This document shows positions 25,280-37,800 of a DNA stretch of 64,000 nucleotides, piece by piece. Position 1 is the stretch's first letter. Every line of letters begins with the position of its first letter. Position numbers and translations under genes: made by a program. The stretch comes from Rhodospirillum sp. (GTDB taxonomy: Bacteria; Pseudomonadota; Alphaproteobacteria; Dongiales; Dongiaceae). The stretch is from contig PNKY01000008.1 of NCBI GenBank assembly GCA_013822765.1, positions 170,045 to 234,044 on the forward strand. The letters run 5' to 3'. A model generated the notes under the pieces. The model saw only the letters and a list, made by a program, of their open reading frames with translations. It was not told where the DNA came from and did not search any database.

Positions 25280-28200
25280 ACCTGCCCCTGCAACCCAGCG
25301 TCCAGCTCGATCGCCAGCTGGAGGTCTCGACCCGCAGCAACCCGTTGTGGTTCAAGAACGCCCTGGTCTATGAGGCGCACGTCAAGGCCTTCCACGATTC
25401 CAACAACGACGGGGTCGGCGACTTCGAAGGCATGCGGCAAAAGCTGGACTATCTGCAGGACCTCGGCATCACCGCCCTATGGATGCTGCCGTTCTATCCG
25501 TCGCCGCTGAAGGACGATGGTTACGATATCGCCAAGTATCGCGGCATCCATCCCGCCTACGGCACGATGCGCGACTTCCGCCGCCTGGTGCGCGCCTGCC
25601 ATGATCGCGGCATCCGGGTCATCACCGAGCTGGTGATCAATCATACCTCCGATCAGCATCGCTGGTTCCAGCGCGCCCGGCGGGCCAAGGCCGGCTCGGC
25701 GGCGCGCGACTTCTATGTGTGGAGCGACACCGACCAGAAATACAAGGACGCGCGCATCATCTTCACCGACACGGAGAAGTCGAACTGGACCTGGGACTCG
25801 GTTGCCAAGGCGTACTATTGGCACCGCTTCTATTCGCACCAACCCGACCTGAACTTCGACAACCCGAAGCTCTTGGAAGAGATCATCCGCGTCATGCGGT
25901 TCTGGCTCGACACGGGCGTCGATGGGCTGCGGTTGGACGCCATCCCCTATCTGATCGAGCGCGAGGGTACCAACTGCGAGAACCTGCCCGAGACCCATGA
26001 CGTGATCAAGAAGATCCGGGCGGAGATCGACGCCAGGTATCCCGACCGCATGCTGCTGGCCGAAGCCAACCAATGGCCGGAGGACGTCTCTGCCTATTTC
26101 GGCCAGGGCGACGAATGCCACATGTGCTTCCACTTCCCCTTGATGCCGCGCATCTACATGGCGATCGCGCAGGAGGACCGGCACCCGATCACCGACATCA
26201 TGCGCCAGACGCCGGAGATCCCCGGCAACTCCCAGTGGGCCATATTCCTGCGCAATCACGACGAGCTGACGCTCGAGATGGTGACCGAGCGGGAGCGTGA
26301 CTATCTCTGGAGCTTTTACGCCGCCGACCCGCGGATGCGCATCAATCTCGGCATCCGCCGGCGGCTCGCGCCACTGCTGAACAACGACCGGCAGAAGATC
26401 GAGCTGCTCAACAGCCTGCTGTTGTCCATGCCGGGAACGCCGGTGCTGTATTACGGCGACGAGATCGGCATGGGCGACAACGTCTATCTCGGCGACCGCG
26501 ATGGCGTGCGGACGCCAATGCAATGGTCGTCGGATCGCAACGGCGGGTTCTCCACCTGCGATCCACAGCGGCTGTACCTGCCGCCGATCATGGACCCGAT
26601 CTACGGCTACAACACGGTCAACGTGGAGGCGCAAGTCCGTTCGCCCTCCAGCCTGCTCAATTGGATGAAGCGCCTGATCGCCGTCTGCAAGCAACACAGC
26701 TCGTTCGGGCTGGGCACGCTGAAATTCCTCTATCCCGGCAACCGCAAAGTCCTCGCCTATCTCCGCGAGCACGAAGGCGAGTCGCTGCTCTGCATCGCGA
26801 ACCTGTCGCGCGCGGCGCAGGCGGTGGAATTGGATCTCTCGCGCTTCAAGGGGCGCGTGCCGGTGGAACTGCTGGGCCGCTCGCCCTTCCCACCGATCGG
26901 CGACCTGCCGTATCTGCTGACCCTGCCCGGCTACGGCTTCTACTGGTTTGTCCTGCCGGAGTTTGCGGACGCACCGCGCTGGCACGACGTGCTACCGGAG
27001 CCGATGCCGGAGTTCACCACCCTGGTGATGCGCGACGGCTGGAACAGCCTGACCAGCGGGCGTGAGGCGCACGAGCTCTCGACCTCGGTGCTGCCGGGCT
27101 TCATCGCTAAGCAACGCTGGTTCGCAGCCAAGGACGACAAGATCGCGCGCGCGGACACCACCGTGCTCGGCACCCTCGGGCGCCGGCAGCTTGGGGATTT
27201 TCTGCTGCTGATGGCGACGTTGGAGCTGCATGCGCGCAAGGAGACGCAGTCCTACTTCCTGCCGCTGGACGTTTCGTGGGACGAGGCGGCCGGCACACCG
27301 AATTGGCCCCTGACGCCATTCACTTTGGCGAAGGCGCGGCGCGGTTCGAAAGTCGGCGCGGTCTACGATGCGTTCACGTCGGATCAGTTCGTCCTGGCCC
27401 TCATCGATGCCATGCGCAAGGGGACCGACCTGACCGGCGCCGATGGCACAACGCACTTCGCGTCGACCGAGGCATTGGGAGCGGTCGACCTGGGCAATGC
27501 GCCGGAAATTCGCCGGATTGGCGTGGAGCAGAGCAACAGCTCGGTGATCATCGGTGACCAGGCGGTGCTCAAGATCTTCCGCCGCCTCTCGCCGGGTGAG
27601 CATCCGGAGCTGGAGATCGCGCGCTTCCTGACCGAAGTCGCCCACTTCGAGAATACGCCGCCCCTGCTCGGCACCGCCGAGCAGATCGCAAAGGACGGCA
27701 CGCGGCATGCGCTTGCCATCATGAACGGCTTCGTGCGCAACCAGGGCGATGGCTGGGTCTACACCACCGAGTATCTGGACCGGCAGTTCGACGAGTTCCG
27801 GCTGGTCGAGAAGGCCGACGGAACCACGCCGGAGGAACAGCACGGGGTTTATCTGGGCCTGATCGCAATGCTTGGGAAGCGCACCGCCGAGCTTCACCGT
27901 GCCTTCGCCAGTGACGACCACAATCCTCATTTCAAGCCGGAGCCGATCAAAGCGGCGGATGTTGCCGGCTGGGTGAGCGGGAGCAAGAAGCTGGCGAATA
28001 CCGCCTATGCCCAGCTGACCAAGGCCCTGCCGAACGCGCCGGAGGCCGTGCGCGGCGCGATCGAAGGGCTGATCGAGCGCAAGGACGAGTGCCTGGCTGC
28101 TATCGAAGTGCTCGGCAAGGGTCCTCTCACCGCCAGCAAGACCCGTATCCATGGCGACTATCATCTGGGTCAGGTCCTGGTCGCCAAGAACGACTTCTAC

Positions 28201-28629
28201 ATCATCGATTTTGAAGGCGAGCCGACGCGCACCCTAGAGGAGCGCCGCGCCAAATCATCCTCTTTCAAGGACGTTGCCGGCATGCTGCGGTCCTTCGAGT
28301 ATGCCGAATGGGCGGCCTTGTTCGCCATCGCCGAGCACGAAGCGGATTCGATCGGCAAGCTGCTGCCGTTCGCCTCAAGCTGGCGCAAGGTGACGCAGGA
28401 GACGTTCCTGAAGAACTACTTCGACGCCATCGGCGACTGCCCGAGCTGCCCGCGGAATCGCGCCGAGGCCAACCGCCTGCTCAGCCTCTTCACCCTCGAA
28501 AAAGCGCTGTACGAGATCTGCTACGAGGCGACCAACCGCCCGACCTGGCTGCGCATTCCGATCACCGGGCTGCAGACGGTGCTGGACGGCCTGAAAGCCG
28601 GCAAAGGCAGCGGTCATGCCGCAGCGTAG
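25276..28629 (+). CDS. treS: Trehalose synthase - maltokinase fusion (TreS-Mak)
   Basis: The 1117-residue protein joins two enzymes. Residues about 15-560 are GH13 TreS, which interconverts trehalose and maltose (nucleophile Asp221 in [31 protein letters not shown]). Residues about 590-1117 are maltokinase (Pep2/Mak), which makes maltose-1-phosphate from maltose and [15 protein letters not shown] at the cap, VLKIFRRL with the ATP-binding lysine, HGDYHLGQ (His959, Asp961) and IDFEGEP as the metal motif. The product feeds the GlgE encoded immediately upstream (4-base overlap). TreS-Mak fusions are known in several bacterial groups. The start overlaps the glgE stop, and the 3' end overlaps glgB by 14 bases. 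Confidence 0.93.
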   Translation: MNLPLQPSVQLDRQLEVSTRSNPLWFKNALVYEAHVKAFHDSNNDGVGDFEGMRQKLDYLQDLGITALWMLPFYPSPLKDDGYDIAKYRGIHPAYGTMRDFRRLVRACHDRGIRVITELVINHTSDQHRWFQRARRAKAGSAARDFYVWSDTDQKYKDARIIFTDTEKSNWTWDSVAKAYYWHRFYSHQPDLNFDNPKLLEEIIRVMRFWLDTGVDGLRLDAIPYLIEREGTNCENLPETHDVIKKIRAEIDARYPDRMLLAEANQWPEDVSAYFGQGDECHMCFHFPLMPRIYMAIAQEDRHPITDIMRQTPEIPGNSQWAIFLRNHDELTLEMVTERERDYLWSFYAADPRMRINLGIRRRLAPLLNNDRQKIELLNSLLLSMPGTPVLYYGDEIGMGDNVYLGDRDGVRTPMQWSSDRNGGFSTCDPQRLYLPPIMDPIYGYNTVNVEAQVRSPSSLLNWMKRLIAVCKQHSSFGLGTLKFLYPGNRKVLAYLREHEGESLLCIANLSRAAQAVELDLSRFKGRVPVELLGRSPFPPIGDLPYLLTLPGYGFYWFVLPEFADAPRWHDVLPEPMPEFTTLVMRDGWNSLTSGREAHELSTSVLPGFIAKQRWFAAKDDKIARADTTVLGTLGRRQLGDFLLLMATLELHARKETQSYFLPLDVSWDEAAGTPNWPLTPFTLAKARRGSKVGAVYDAFTSDQFVLALIDAMRKGTDLTGADGTTHFASTEALGAVDLGNAPEIRRIGVEQSNSSVIIGDQAVLKIFRRLSPGEHPELEIARFLTEVAHFENTPPLLGTAEQIAKDGTRHALAIMNGFVRNQGDGWVYTTEYLDRQFDEFRLVEKADGTTPEEQHGVYLGLIAMLGKRTAELHRAFASDDHNPHFKPEPIKAADVAGWVSGSKKLANTAYAQLTKALPNAPEAVRGAIEGLIERKDECLAAIEVLGKGPLTASKTRIHGDYHLGQVLVAKNDFYIIDFEGEPTRTLEERRAKSSSFKDVAGMLRSFEYAEWAALFAIAEHEADSIGKLLPFASSWRKVTQETFLKNYFDAIGDCPSCPRNRAEANRLLSLFTLEKALYEICYEATNRPTWLRIPITGLQTVLDGLKAGKGSGHAAA

Positions 28630-30859
28630 CAAAGGCTCGCAAGCGCCGGCGCGCGGCCGCCATGGCGATCGCGAGCGTGGCCTGCATGATCAGGTCACGG
28701 CCCTGGTTCACGGCGACCATGGCGACCCGTTCACGCTGCTCGGCCTGCATGCGGACAAGCCCGATCAGTTCGTAGCGCGCTGCTACCATCCGGCCGCCAG
28801 TCAGGCCTGGGTGCTGGATCGTGGCGACACTGTCGTCGCCGAGTTGGAGCAACAGTTCGAACCGGGGTTCTTCGCTGGTCCGGTTCCGGGCCGGATCGAC
28901 TACCGCCTGCGTTTCCAACTACCGGCCAACACGATCGAGCTGGAAGATCCATACCGCTTCCCGCCGGTGCTCGGCGACGTCGACATGCATCTGTTGGCGG
29001 AGGGAACGCATCTCAAGATCTACGAGCGGCTCGGCGCGCAGTTGATCGAGATCGACGGCGTAAAGGGCGTCAGCTTCGTGGTCTGGGCGCCGAACGCCCG
29101 GCGGGTCAGCGTGGTCGGCGACTTCAACGACTGGGACGGCCGCCGCCACCCGATGCGCAAGCGGATCGAAGCCGGCGTGTGGGAGCTGTTCCTGCCCGGC
29201 CTCCAAGGCGGTGAGCTCTACAAATTCGAGATCAAGAGCGCGGACGGACGATTGTTGCCGCTGAAAGCGGACCCGCTGTCGTTCAGATCGGAACGGCCGC
29301 CGCATACCGCCTCGATCGTGCATGGCGCGCGCAAGTTCGACTGGACCGATCAGCCGTGGATGACCACGCGCGAAACCGCCAGCAGCCGTTCGGCGCCGAT
29401 CTCGATCTACGAGTGTCATCTCAGCTCCTGGGCGCGGGTGCCGGAGGAGAACAACCGCTATCTGACCTATCAAGAGCTCGGCGACCGGCTCATCCCCTAC
29501 CTCAAGCAGATGGGCTTCACTCATCTGGAACTGCTGCCGATCAGCGAATATCCGTTCGACGGCTCGTGGGGCTATCAGCCGATCGCGCTCTATGCGCCGA
29601 CCAGCCGTCACGGCACGCCGGCGGAGTTCGCCCGTTTCGTCGATCGCTGTCACCAGGAAGGGATCGGCGTCCTGCTCGACTGGGTGCCCGGGCACTTCCC
29701 GACCGATGCGCATGGCCTGATCTATTTCGACGGCACGCATCTCTACGAGCATTCCGATCCCAGGCTCGGCATGCACCAGGATTGGAACACGCTGATCTAC
29801 AACTACGGCCGTCACGAGGTGGCGAACTACCTTCTGGCCAACGCCATGTTCTGGCTGGACCGCTATCACATCGACGGCCTCAGGGTCGATGCCGTCGCCT
29901 CCATGCTCTACCTCGACTACAGCCGCAAGGCCGGCGAGTGGATTCCGAACCGCTATGGCGGCAACGAGAACCTCGAGGCGACCGCCTTCCTGCGACGGCT
30001 CAACGAGCTGACCTACGGGCAGAATCCGGGCGCCATGACCGTCGCGGAGGAATCGACCGCCTGGCCCGGCGTCTCGCGGCCGACATATGTCGGCGGCCTG
30101 GGCTTTGGCTACAAGTGGAACATGGGTTGGATGCACGACACCTTGCGCTACATCGGCAAGGAGCCAATCCATCGCCGCTGGCATCACAACGATCTCAGCT
30201 TTGGTTTGCTCTATGCCTTCAGCGAGAACTTCGTACTGCCGATCAGCCACGATGAAGTCGTGCACGGCAAAGGCTCCCTGATCGGCCGCATGCCGGGCGA
30301 CCGCTGGCAGCGCTTTGCCAACCTGCGCGCCTACCTCGGCTTCATGTTCACCCATCCCGGCAAGAAGCTGCTGTTCATGGGCTGCGAGTTTGCGCAAGAG
30401 CGCGAGTGGAACCACGATACGGGGTTGGACTGGCACCTGCTGTCCGACGCGAACCACAGCGGCGCCCAGGCGCTGGTGCGCGACCTCAATGCGATCTATC
30501 GTACCATCCCCGCTTTGCATCAGCTCGACTGCGAGCCGCAAGGCTTCGAATGGATCGATGCCTCCGACCACGAACGGTGCGTGATCGCCTACCTGCGGCG
30601 CGGCCGCGATCCGGACTCGATTGCCGTGGTGGTCTGCAACTTCACGCCGGAGCCGCGCCCGAACTATCGGATCGGCGTGCCGATGCCCGGGTTCTATGCC
30701 GAGCGCCTCAACACCGACTCCGCGTTCTATGGCGGCAGCAACGTCGGCAATGACGGCGGCGTGATGGCCGAGCCGCAGAGTTGGCACGGCCGCCCGCACT
30801 CGATCCGCTTGACCCTGCCCCCGCTCAGCACCCTGATCCTCGAACGGAAAGGCGGCTGA
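28616..30859 (+). CDS. glgB: 1,4-alpha-glucan branching enzyme, GH13
   Basis: The 747-residue protein is a full-length type 1 branching enzyme with an N1 extension (about residues 30-120), the CBM48 module ([20 protein letters not shown]) and the GH13 barrel. Catalytic residues are Asp425 in [14 protein letters not shown], Glu478 in VAEESTAW and the Asp of [13 protein letters not shown]. It moves alpha-1,4 chains to alpha-1,6 positions in the glucan made by GlgE and GlgA. The ATG lies 14 bases inside the treS-mak reading frame, and the stop overlaps the glgX start (TGATG). This placement next to glgE matches the GlgE-pathway gene order seen in actinobacteria and other bacteria. Confidence 0.94.
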   Translation: MPQRSKGSQAPARGRHGDRERGLHDQVTALVHGDHGDPFTLLGLHADKPDQFVARCYHPAASQAWVLDRGDTVVAELEQQFEPGFFAGPVPGRIDYRLRFQLPANTIELEDPYRFPPVLGDVDMHLLAEGTHLKIYERLGAQLIEIDGVKGVSFVVWAPNARRVSVVGDFNDWDGRRHPMRKRIEAGVWELFLPGLQGGELYKFEIKSADGRLLPLKADPLSFRSERPPHTASIVHGARKFDWTDQPWMTTRETASSRSAPISIYECHLSSWARVPEENNRYLTYQELGDRLIPYLKQMGFTHLELLPISEYPFDGSWGYQPIALYAPTSRHGTPAEFARFVDRCHQEGIGVLLDWVPGHFPTDAHGLIYFDGTHLYEHSDPRLGMHQDWNTLIYNYGRHEVANYLLANAMFWLDRYHIDGLRVDAVASMLYLDYSRKAGEWIPNRYGGNENLEATAFLRRLNELTYGQNPGAMTVAEESTAWPGVSRPTYVGGLGFGYKWNMGWMHDTLRYIGKEPIHRRWHHNDLSFGLLYAFSENFVLPISHDEVVHGKGSLIGRMPGDRWQRFANLRAYLGFMFTHPGKKLLFMGCEFAQEREWNHDTGLDWHLLSDANHSGAQALVRDLNAIYRTIPALHQLDCEPQGFEWIDASDHERCVIAYLRRGRDPDSIAVVVCNFTPEPRPNYRIGVPMPGFYAERLNTDSAFYGGSNVGNDGGVMAEPQSWHGRPHSIRLTLPPLSTLILERKGG

Positions 30860-33087
30860 TGCGCCGATCCGATCTTGGGGACCTGGCACCGAAAGCGCGG
30901 TTGTCCACCAGCGTCGCGGCGCGGCATGCGGTGCCGCGTGCACTGACGTCATCGACCACCCGGTCGCGGGTATGGCCGGGGCAGCCCTGGCCGCTCGGCG
31001 CCACTTGGGATGGCAAGGGCGTGAACTTCGCGCTGTTCTCCGCGCATGCCGAGAAGGTCGAACTCTGCCTGTTCGACGCCGCCGGCGTGCGCGAGATCGA
31101 TCGCATACAGCTTCCGGAATACACCGACGAGGTATGGCACGGCTACCTGGCGGACGCGCGACCCGGCACGCTCTACGGCTATCGCGTCTACGGCCCCTAC
31201 GATCCGCGGGCGGGGCACCGCTTCAATCCGAACAAGCTGCTGCTCGATCCCTATGCCAGGGCCCTCTATGGCCGGTTCCTGCAGACCGAAGCGATCTTCG
31301 GCTTCCGCGTCGGGTCGGCGCGCGAAGACCTGTCATTCGACCGCCGGGACAGCGCGCGCGCAATGCCGAAATGCCGCGTGGTCGACGGCAGCTTCCAGTG
31401 GGGCGACGATCGGCCGCCGGGCACGCCATGGTCCGACAGCATCCTCTACGAAGCGCACGTGCGCGGCTTCACCATGCTGCATCCCGCCTTGCCGCAGCCG
31501 CTGCGCGGCACCTGTTCCGGGCTGGGCAGCGAGCCGGTCATCGACTATCTGCGATCGCTCGGCATCACCGCGATCGAGCTGCTGCCGGTCCAGGCCCGAT
31601 TTGATGAGCCGCACCTGCTGCAGCATGGCCTCCGGAACTATTGGGGGTACAACACCATCGGCTTCTTCGCGCCCGATCCGCAGTTGCTGTCGACCGGCCT
31701 GTCCGCCGAGTTCAAGACCATGGTCCGGCAGCTGCACGACGCCGGCATCGAGGTGATCCTGGACGTCGTCTACAACCACACTGCGGAGGGCAACCATCTC
31801 GGTCCGACCCTGAGCTTCCGCGGCATCGACAACGCGTCCTACTACCGGCTGATGCCGAACGACCACCGGCATTACATCAACGACACCGGTACCGGCAACA
31901 CGCTCAACCTGTCGCATCCCCGCGTCCTGCAGATGGTGCTCGATTCCCTCACCTACTGGGTCGAGCACATGCATGTCGACGGTTTCCGCTTCGATCTCGC
32001 CGCGACCCTCGGGCGGGAGGAGCATGGCTTCGATCCGGGCAGCGGCTTCTTCGACGTCATCCGGCAAGCGCCGGCGCTGCAGCACGTCAAGCTGATCGCG
32101 GAGCCGTGGGACATCGGGCCGGGCGGATACCAGCTCGGCCATTTCCCGCCGGGCTGGGCGGAATGGAATGACCGCTACCGTGACGCGGTGCGGCGCTATT
32201 GGCGCGGTGACGAGCGCTTGCTGCCCGACCTGGGAGCCCGCCTCAGCGCATCGGCCGATCTGTTCGACCATCGCGGCCGGCGGCCGTGGGCGACCGTCAA
32301 TTTCGTCACCGCCCATGACGGCTTCACGCTGAACGACCTCGTCTCCTACAACGAGAAGCACAACGAGGCCAACCAGGAGAACAACCAGGACGGCCATCCC
32401 GAAAACCTGAGCTTCAACTTCGGCGTGGAAGGCCCAACCGACGATCCTGCGATCGCCGCGCAGCGCGCGCAGCAGATGCGCAGTCTCCTCGCAACCCTGT
32501 TGCTGTCGCAAGGGACGCCCATGCTGCTGGCCGGCGACGAGGTCGCGCGCAGCCAGGGCGGCAACAACAACGCCTATTGCCAGGACAACGAGATGACCTG
32601 GCAGGATTGGAGCCTGGTGGAGACGCGAGCCGACCTGCTCGGGTTCACGCGGCAACTGATCGCGCTGCGCCGATCGCATCCGGTGCTGCGGCGCATGCGG
32701 TTCCTGCACGGGAACTTCGCCTGCAAGCGCGGGATCAAGGACATCACCTGGTTCACACCGCAAGGCATCGAGAAAACGCCAGAACAATGGGAGGATCCGA
32801 TGGCGCGGTGCATCGGCGTCCTGCTGAATGGGCAAGCCGGCCCGACCATTGGCTCGCACGGATCGCCGATCGAGGACGATTTGCTCCTGATCATTCTCAA
32901 CTCCCACCACGACGTGGTCGAGTTCACACTCCCCGCGGTGCCGATCGACGGGCCATGGACACGGCTCATCGACACCGCCGAGCCGAGCGCGGCGCAAGAG
33001 ACGCTCGCCATGGGCAGCGTGCTACCGATCAAGGGCCGATCGCTTGCCGTGCTGTCACTACCCACCATGGCGCCGGCCGAAGCATGA
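30859..33087 (+). CDS. glgX: Glycogen debranching enzyme GlgX/TreX, GH13
   Basis: The ATG at 30859 overlaps the glgB stop, giving 742 residues. The protein has CBM48 (WPLGATWDGKGVNFALFS) and the isoamylase-type barrel with Asp379 in FRFDLAATL, Glu415 in LIAEPWDIGPGGYQLG and VTAHDGFTLNDLVSYNEKHN. GlgX/TreX cuts alpha-1,6 branches, releasing linear malto-oligosaccharides. It precedes treZ and treY, so here it acts as the TreX step feeding trehalose synthesis, as well as in glycogen turnover after GlgP. It is about 80 residues longer than E. coli GlgX, closer to TreX-type enzymes, and has an extra N-terminal stretch of about 30 residues. The stop overlaps treZ as ATGA. Confidence 0.93.
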   Translation: MRRSDLGDLAPKARLSTSVAARHAVPRALTSSTTRSRVWPGQPWPLGATWDGKGVNFALFSAHAEKVELCLFDAAGVREIDRIQLPEYTDEVWHGYLADARPGTLYGYRVYGPYDPRAGHRFNPNKLLLDPYARALYGRFLQTEAIFGFRVGSAREDLSFDRRDSARAMPKCRVVDGSFQWGDDRPPGTPWSDSILYEAHVRGFTMLHPALPQPLRGTCSGLGSEPVIDYLRSLGITAIELLPVQARFDEPHLLQHGLRNYWGYNTIGFFAPDPQLLSTGLSAEFKTMVRQLHDAGIEVILDVVYNHTAEGNHLGPTLSFRGIDNASYYRLMPNDHRHYINDTGTGNTLNLSHPRVLQMVLDSLTYWVEHMHVDGFRFDLAATLGREEHGFDPGSGFFDVIRQAPALQHVKLIAEPWDIGPGGYQLGHFPPGWAEWNDRYRDAVRRYWRGDERLLPDLGARLSASADLFDHRGRRPWATVNFVTAHDGFTLNDLVSYNEKHNEANQENNQDGHPENLSFNFGVEGPTDDPAIAAQRAQQMRSLLATLLLSQGTPMLLAGDEVARSQGGNNNAYCQDNEMTWQDWSLVETRADLLGFTRQLIALRRSHPVLRRMRFLHGNFACKRGIKDITWFTPQGIEKTPEQWEDPMARCIGVLLNGQAGPTIGSHGSPIEDDLLLIILNSHHDVVEFTLPAVPIDGPWTRLIDTAEPSAAQETLAMGSVLPIKGRSLAVLSLPTMAPAEA

Positions 33088-34883
33088 CGGGGTTTGCACA
33101 CGACTTGCCCTTCGGCGCCCAAGTGCAGCCGGACAGACGCGTGCGCTTCCGCCTCTGGGCGCCTGGCCAGGATCGAGTCTCGCTCCTGATCGAGCAGCAG
33201 GACGCCCTGCCGCTGAAGCGCAGCAGGGATGGCTGGTTCGAGCTAACCACAGACTTGGCCCGCGCCGGCAGCCGCTATGCCTATCAGCTGTCCAGCAGCA
33301 TGCGCGTTACCGATCCCGCGTCCCGGCAGCAGGCGGAGAGCGTTCACGGCCCCAGTGTGGTGGTCGATCCGCTGGCGTACCAGTGGCGCAGCGCCGGCTG
33401 GCGCGGGCGGTCGTGGACCGAGGCCGTGCTCTACGAACTCCACGTCGGCACCTTCAGTGACAGCGGCGACTTCGCCGGCGTGCAGCGCAGGCTGGACTGG
33501 CTGGCGGACCTCGGAATCACCGCGATCGAGCTGATGCCGGTCGCGGATTTCGCAGGCTGGCGGAACTGGGGCTATGACGGCGTCGTGCCCTTCGCCCCGG
33601 CGCGGCCCTATGGCCCGCCGGATCAGCTGAAGGCCTTGATCGACGCCGCGCATGAACGCGGCCTGATGATGTTCCTCGACGTGGTCTATAATCACTTCGG
33701 GCCGGATGGTAACTACCTCGGCCAGTATGCGCCGCAATTCTTCACCGACCGCCATCACACGCCCTGGGGCGCCGCGATCGATTTCACCCAGCCGGTCGTA
33801 CGCGAGTTCTTCATCCACAATGCCATCTATTGGCTGAACGAATTCCGCTTCGATGGCCTGCGACTGGACGCCGTCCACGCCATCCTCGACGACAGCCCGA
33901 CCCACATCCTGACCGAGCTGGCGGCTCGCGTGCGTCAAGCGTGCGGCCCCGATCGCCACGTCCATCTGGTCCTGGAGAACGACGCCAACCAGGCGCGCTT
34001 GCTCGACCCTCAGCGCTACGACGCGCAATGGAACGATGACTTCCACCACGCCAGCCATGTGGTCCTGACACGGGAGTCCGAAGGCTACTATGTCGACTAT
34101 CGGCGCGACCCGCTGGCGGCGCTCGGCCGCGCGCTGGCGCAGGGCTTCGTCTACCAAGGCGAAGCCTCCGTTCACCGCGATGGCGCGCCGCGCGGAGAGC
34201 CGACGCAGGAGCTGCCGCTCTCGGCCTTCGTGGCTTTCCTGCAGAACCATGACCAGATCGGCAACCGGGCGTTCGGCGAGCGGCTGGCGCAACTGGTCCG
34301 GCCCGAACTGCTGCGGGCGGCCGCCTCGATCCTGATCCTGTCGCCGCAGATTCCGATGCTGTTCATGGGCGAAGAATGGGCCTCCGTCCGGCCCTTCCAA
34401 TTCTTCTGCGATTTCGAGGGCGAGCTGGCGCAGGCGGTGCGCGATGGCCGGCGGCGGGAGTTCGCCAAGTTCCCCGCCTTCGCCGCCCCCAACGTGCGCG
34501 ACCGCATTCCCAATCCGAACGATGCCGCGACCTTCCAGCGCTCGAAGCTCGACTGGTCAGAGGTTGAGCGCGACGGACATGCCGATCATCTGCACTATTG
34601 TCGCGAGCTGCTGGCGGTGCGCCGTCGCGAGCTGATGCCGCGCCTGGGCGGGGCAAACGTAAAGAGCACGCGATACGATACCACCGACGGCCTGTTGCGC
34701 GTGTCCTGGCGATTGGCCGACAATGCGGCGCTGACGCTGCTTGCCAACCTGCGTGCCGATTCCTCGGCGCCGGTCGTTGTGCCGCGCGGCCGGATGCTGC
34801 ACAGCACCCATCCGCACGTCGCCGACGATGCCGCCAAGCCTGGCTGGTTCGCGGCGTGGCACCTGGCGGACGGAGGAGCGTAA
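33084..34883 (+). CDS. treZ: Malto-oligosyltrehalose trehalohydrolase
   Basis: The 599-residue protein starts at an ATG overlapping the glgX stop. It has an N-terminal beta domain (RVRFRLWAPGQDRVSLLIE) and a GH13 barrel with nucleophile Asp262 in LRLDAVHAI, acid/base Glu298 in LVLENDANQARLL and QNHDQIGNRAFGERL. TreZ cleaves the bond next to the terminal trehalose unit of malto-oligosyltrehalose made by TreY and releases free trehalose. The motifs LENDANQ and HDQIGNRA separate it from GlgB and amylases. The next gene starts one base after the stop, so translation is probably coupled. Length and domain order are normal for the family. Confidence 0.92.
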   Translation: MTGFAHDLPFGAQVQPDRRVRFRLWAPGQDRVSLLIEQQDALPLKRSRDGWFELTTDLARAGSRYAYQLSSSMRVTDPASRQQAESVHGPSVVVDPLAYQWRSAGWRGRSWTEAVLYELHVGTFSDSGDFAGVQRRLDWLADLGITAIELMPVADFAGWRNWGYDGVVPFAPARPYGPPDQLKALIDAAHERGLMMFLDVVYNHFGPDGNYLGQYAPQFFTDRHHTPWGAAIDFTQPVVREFFIHNAIYWLNEFRFDGLRLDAVHAILDDSPTHILTELAARVRQACGPDRHVHLVLENDANQARLLDPQRYDAQWNDDFHHASHVVLTRESEGYYVDYRRDPLAALGRALAQGFVYQGEASVHRDGAPRGEPTQELPLSAFVAFLQNHDQIGNRAFGERLAQLVRPELLRAAASILILSPQIPMLFMGEEWASVRPFQFFCDFEGELAQAVRDGRRREFAKFPAFAAPNVRDRIPNPNDAATFQRSKLDWSEVERDGHADHLHYCRELLAVRRRELMPRLGGANVKSTRYDTTDGLLRVSWRLADNAALTLLANLRADSSAPVVVPRGRMLHSTHPHVADDAAKPGWFAAWHLADGGA

Positions 34884-34884
34884 C

Positions 34885-37800
34885 GTGAGCCAGTCCGGCT
34901 CGCTGGACCAGATCTGCGAACAACTCGGTATCGTGCCACGCTACCGCGACCACGCCGGCGCCGTGCGGGAAGTGCCGGAGGCGACCCTGCGGTCGCTGGT
35001 GCAGTGCCTGAACGTCACCCGCGCCGACCGCATCCTTCCGCCGGTCTTTGTCTGGCGTGAAGGCGATGGCGCGGTGGTCGTGCCGATCAGCCACGCCGGG
35101 CCGGCGTTGCGCTGGACGCTGGAAGGCGAAACGCAATCGCTCGCCGGGACGGTCGATGACAATACCGACCGGCTCGTCATCGGCGAGTCCCTGGCGGCTG
35201 GCTACTACAACCTCACGCTCTATTCCGGCAATTCCCCGATCGGCGTCTGCACGCTCATCGCGGCGCCGGCGCAGGCCTATCTGCCGCCGTTGCTGAAGAG
35301 CGGCGGTCGGCTGTGGGGGTTGGCGACGCAGCTGTTTGCGCTGCGGTCCGCGCGCAACTGGGGCATCGGCGATTTCACCGACCTGGCAGAGCTGATCCGA
35401 CATGCCGCAGCGCAAGGCGTCGCCGCCATCGGCCTCACGCCGCTGCATGCGCTGTTCTTCGACGAGCCCGACCGGTGCAGCCCCTATTCCCCGAGCAGCC
35501 GGTCTTTCCTCAACGTGCTGTACATCGACCCGGAGGCAATGCCCGAGTTCGCGCGTTGTGAGGCGGCGCGGGCGTTGCGCGCGGAGCCGGAGTTCAACGG
35601 TGAGCTCGCGCGCCTGCGGTCGAACCTTCATGTCGACTACGCGGGCGCGGCCGGCTGCAAGCGGCGCATGTTCGAGCTGCTCTACCAGCTCTTCCAGGAA
35701 CAGCATCTCAAGCACGGCGATGACTACGCCGCCGCGTTCGACGGTTTTCGACGGGAACGCGGCAAGCGGCTGCGCCAGTTCGCCACTTTCGAGGCGCTGC
35801 GCGAGCATTTCGCGGCGGCCGGCAGCAGATTGTCCTGGCCCAGCTGGCCCGAGCCGTTCCGCGATCCCGACAGCCCGGCCGTCGCGGATTTCGTTGCCCG
35901 CCACGCCGAGCGGGTCACGTTCTTCGAATACCTGCAATGGCACGCGCATGGCCAGCTGATGGCGTGTCAGGAGACGGCGCAGTCCGCCGGCATGCCGATC
36001 GGCGTCTATCTCGACATCGCGGTCGGCGTCGACCGCGATTCCGCGGAGGCCTGGTGGTCGCAGGACTATCTGGTGGGCGGCTGGAGCATCGGCGCGCCGC
36101 CCGACAACTGGAACCTCAAGGGCCAGAGCTGGGGCGCGCCGCCGCCCAATGCTACTCGCATGCGCGAGACCGCCTACGCCGCCATCCGCGAATGTCTGGA
36201 CGCCAACATGCGCTCCGCCGGCGCGATCCGGATCGATCACATCCTCGGTTTCATGCGCATGTTCTGGGTGCCGGAGGCGGCGAACGCGGCCGAGGGCGCC
36301 TATATCCGCTATCCCCTCCAGGAGCTGCTCTCGATCCTGGCCTTGGAAAGCCAGCGGCATCGCTGCCTGGTCATCGGTGAAGATCTCGGCACGGTTCCGG
36401 ATGGGCTCCACGAAGCGATGCAAGCCGCCGCCATCCTGTGCTACCGCCTCCTTTACTTCGAGCACGAACCGGACGGCAGCTTCCGCAAGCCGGAGAACTG
36501 GCCGCAGCAGGCGCTGGTAGCGCCGTCGACGCACGACTTGTCGACCTTGCCGGCCTGGTGGCGCGGCACTGACCTGGCACTGCGGTCCAGGCTCGACCTC
36601 TATCCGTCGGCCGACGTGGCGGAAGCCGAGCGGCAACGGCGAGGCATCGATCGGCAGCGGCTGGCCGACTCCTTGGCCGCCGAAGGCTTGCCTGCGTCGC
36701 CTGAGGGCGATGCGCCGATCGAAGCCATCTACCGCTTTCTTGCCCGCACCCCTTCCCATCTCCTGATGGTCCAGCCGGAGGATCTGCTGGGCGAGGTCGA
36801 GCCGCAGAACGTGCCGGGCACCACCAGCGAGTATCCGAACTGGCGCCGCAAGCTGCCCGTGAGTGCAAAGGAATTCTTTGCCGACGCCAGCATTGCGCGC
36901 GTGGTTGAGGCGATCAACGTCGAGGGCCGCAGGGCGCCGCAGAGGACATCAACCGATGCGATCCCTGGCATCCCGACCGCCACGTATCGCCTGCAGTTCA
37001 ACCGCCATTTCACCTTTGCCGATGCGGCCCAGCTCGTTCCATATCTCCGGGACCTCGGCATCAGCCACGTCTACGCCTCGTCCTATCTCAAGGCGCGGCC
37101 GGGCAGCGCCCACGGCTACGACATCATCGACCACAACGCGCTCAATCCGGAGATCGGGAGCCCGGCTGACTTCGAGCGGTATTGCGACGCGTTGCGCGAT
37201 GCAGGCATAGGCCAGATCCTCGACTTCATCCCGAACCATATGGGCATCGGCCATGCCGACAATCGGTTCTGGCTCGACGTGCTGGAATGGGGCGCCGCCT
37301 CGCTGTTCGCACCGTTCTTCGACATCAACTGGAACCCGCGGCACCCCAATCTCAAGGGCAAGGTCCTGGTGCCGATGCTCGGTGACCACTACGGGCATGT
37401 GCTAGAGCGCGGCGAGCTGCAACTGACGTTCGATCCCGAGACCGGCAGCTTCAGCGTTTGGTATTTCGGGCATCGCTTTCCCATCCACCCGCGCTGCTAC
37501 CACGCCATCCTGGGCGACATCGACGCCGACCTGAAAAGGATTGCCGTCACCGTGGCGGAAGTCAACGAAGCGGCCATGCGCAGCGTCGGCGAGAAGCTGA
37601 AGGACGATCTGGCCAATTTCGTGCGGGCCGATCCGGCACGCCTGCGCCAGATCGAGGACGCCGCCCAGCGCTACCATGGCAAGGCGGGAGACCCGGGAAG
37701 CTTCAAGGCGCTGCACGACCTGTTGGAGCAGCAGGCCTACCGCCTCGCCTTCTGGCGGGTGGCGGCGGACGAGATCAACTACCGGCGCTTTTTCGACATC

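Noticed and set aside
32577..33083. Longer start for treZ
   Set aside because: The extension lies within glgX in another frame; ATG 33084 gives the family-like N-terminus and an ATGA overlap.
34363..36759. Long minus-strand frame opposite treZ and malQ
   Set aside because: Same antisense effect; no domain pattern, and both plus-strand proteins are intact.
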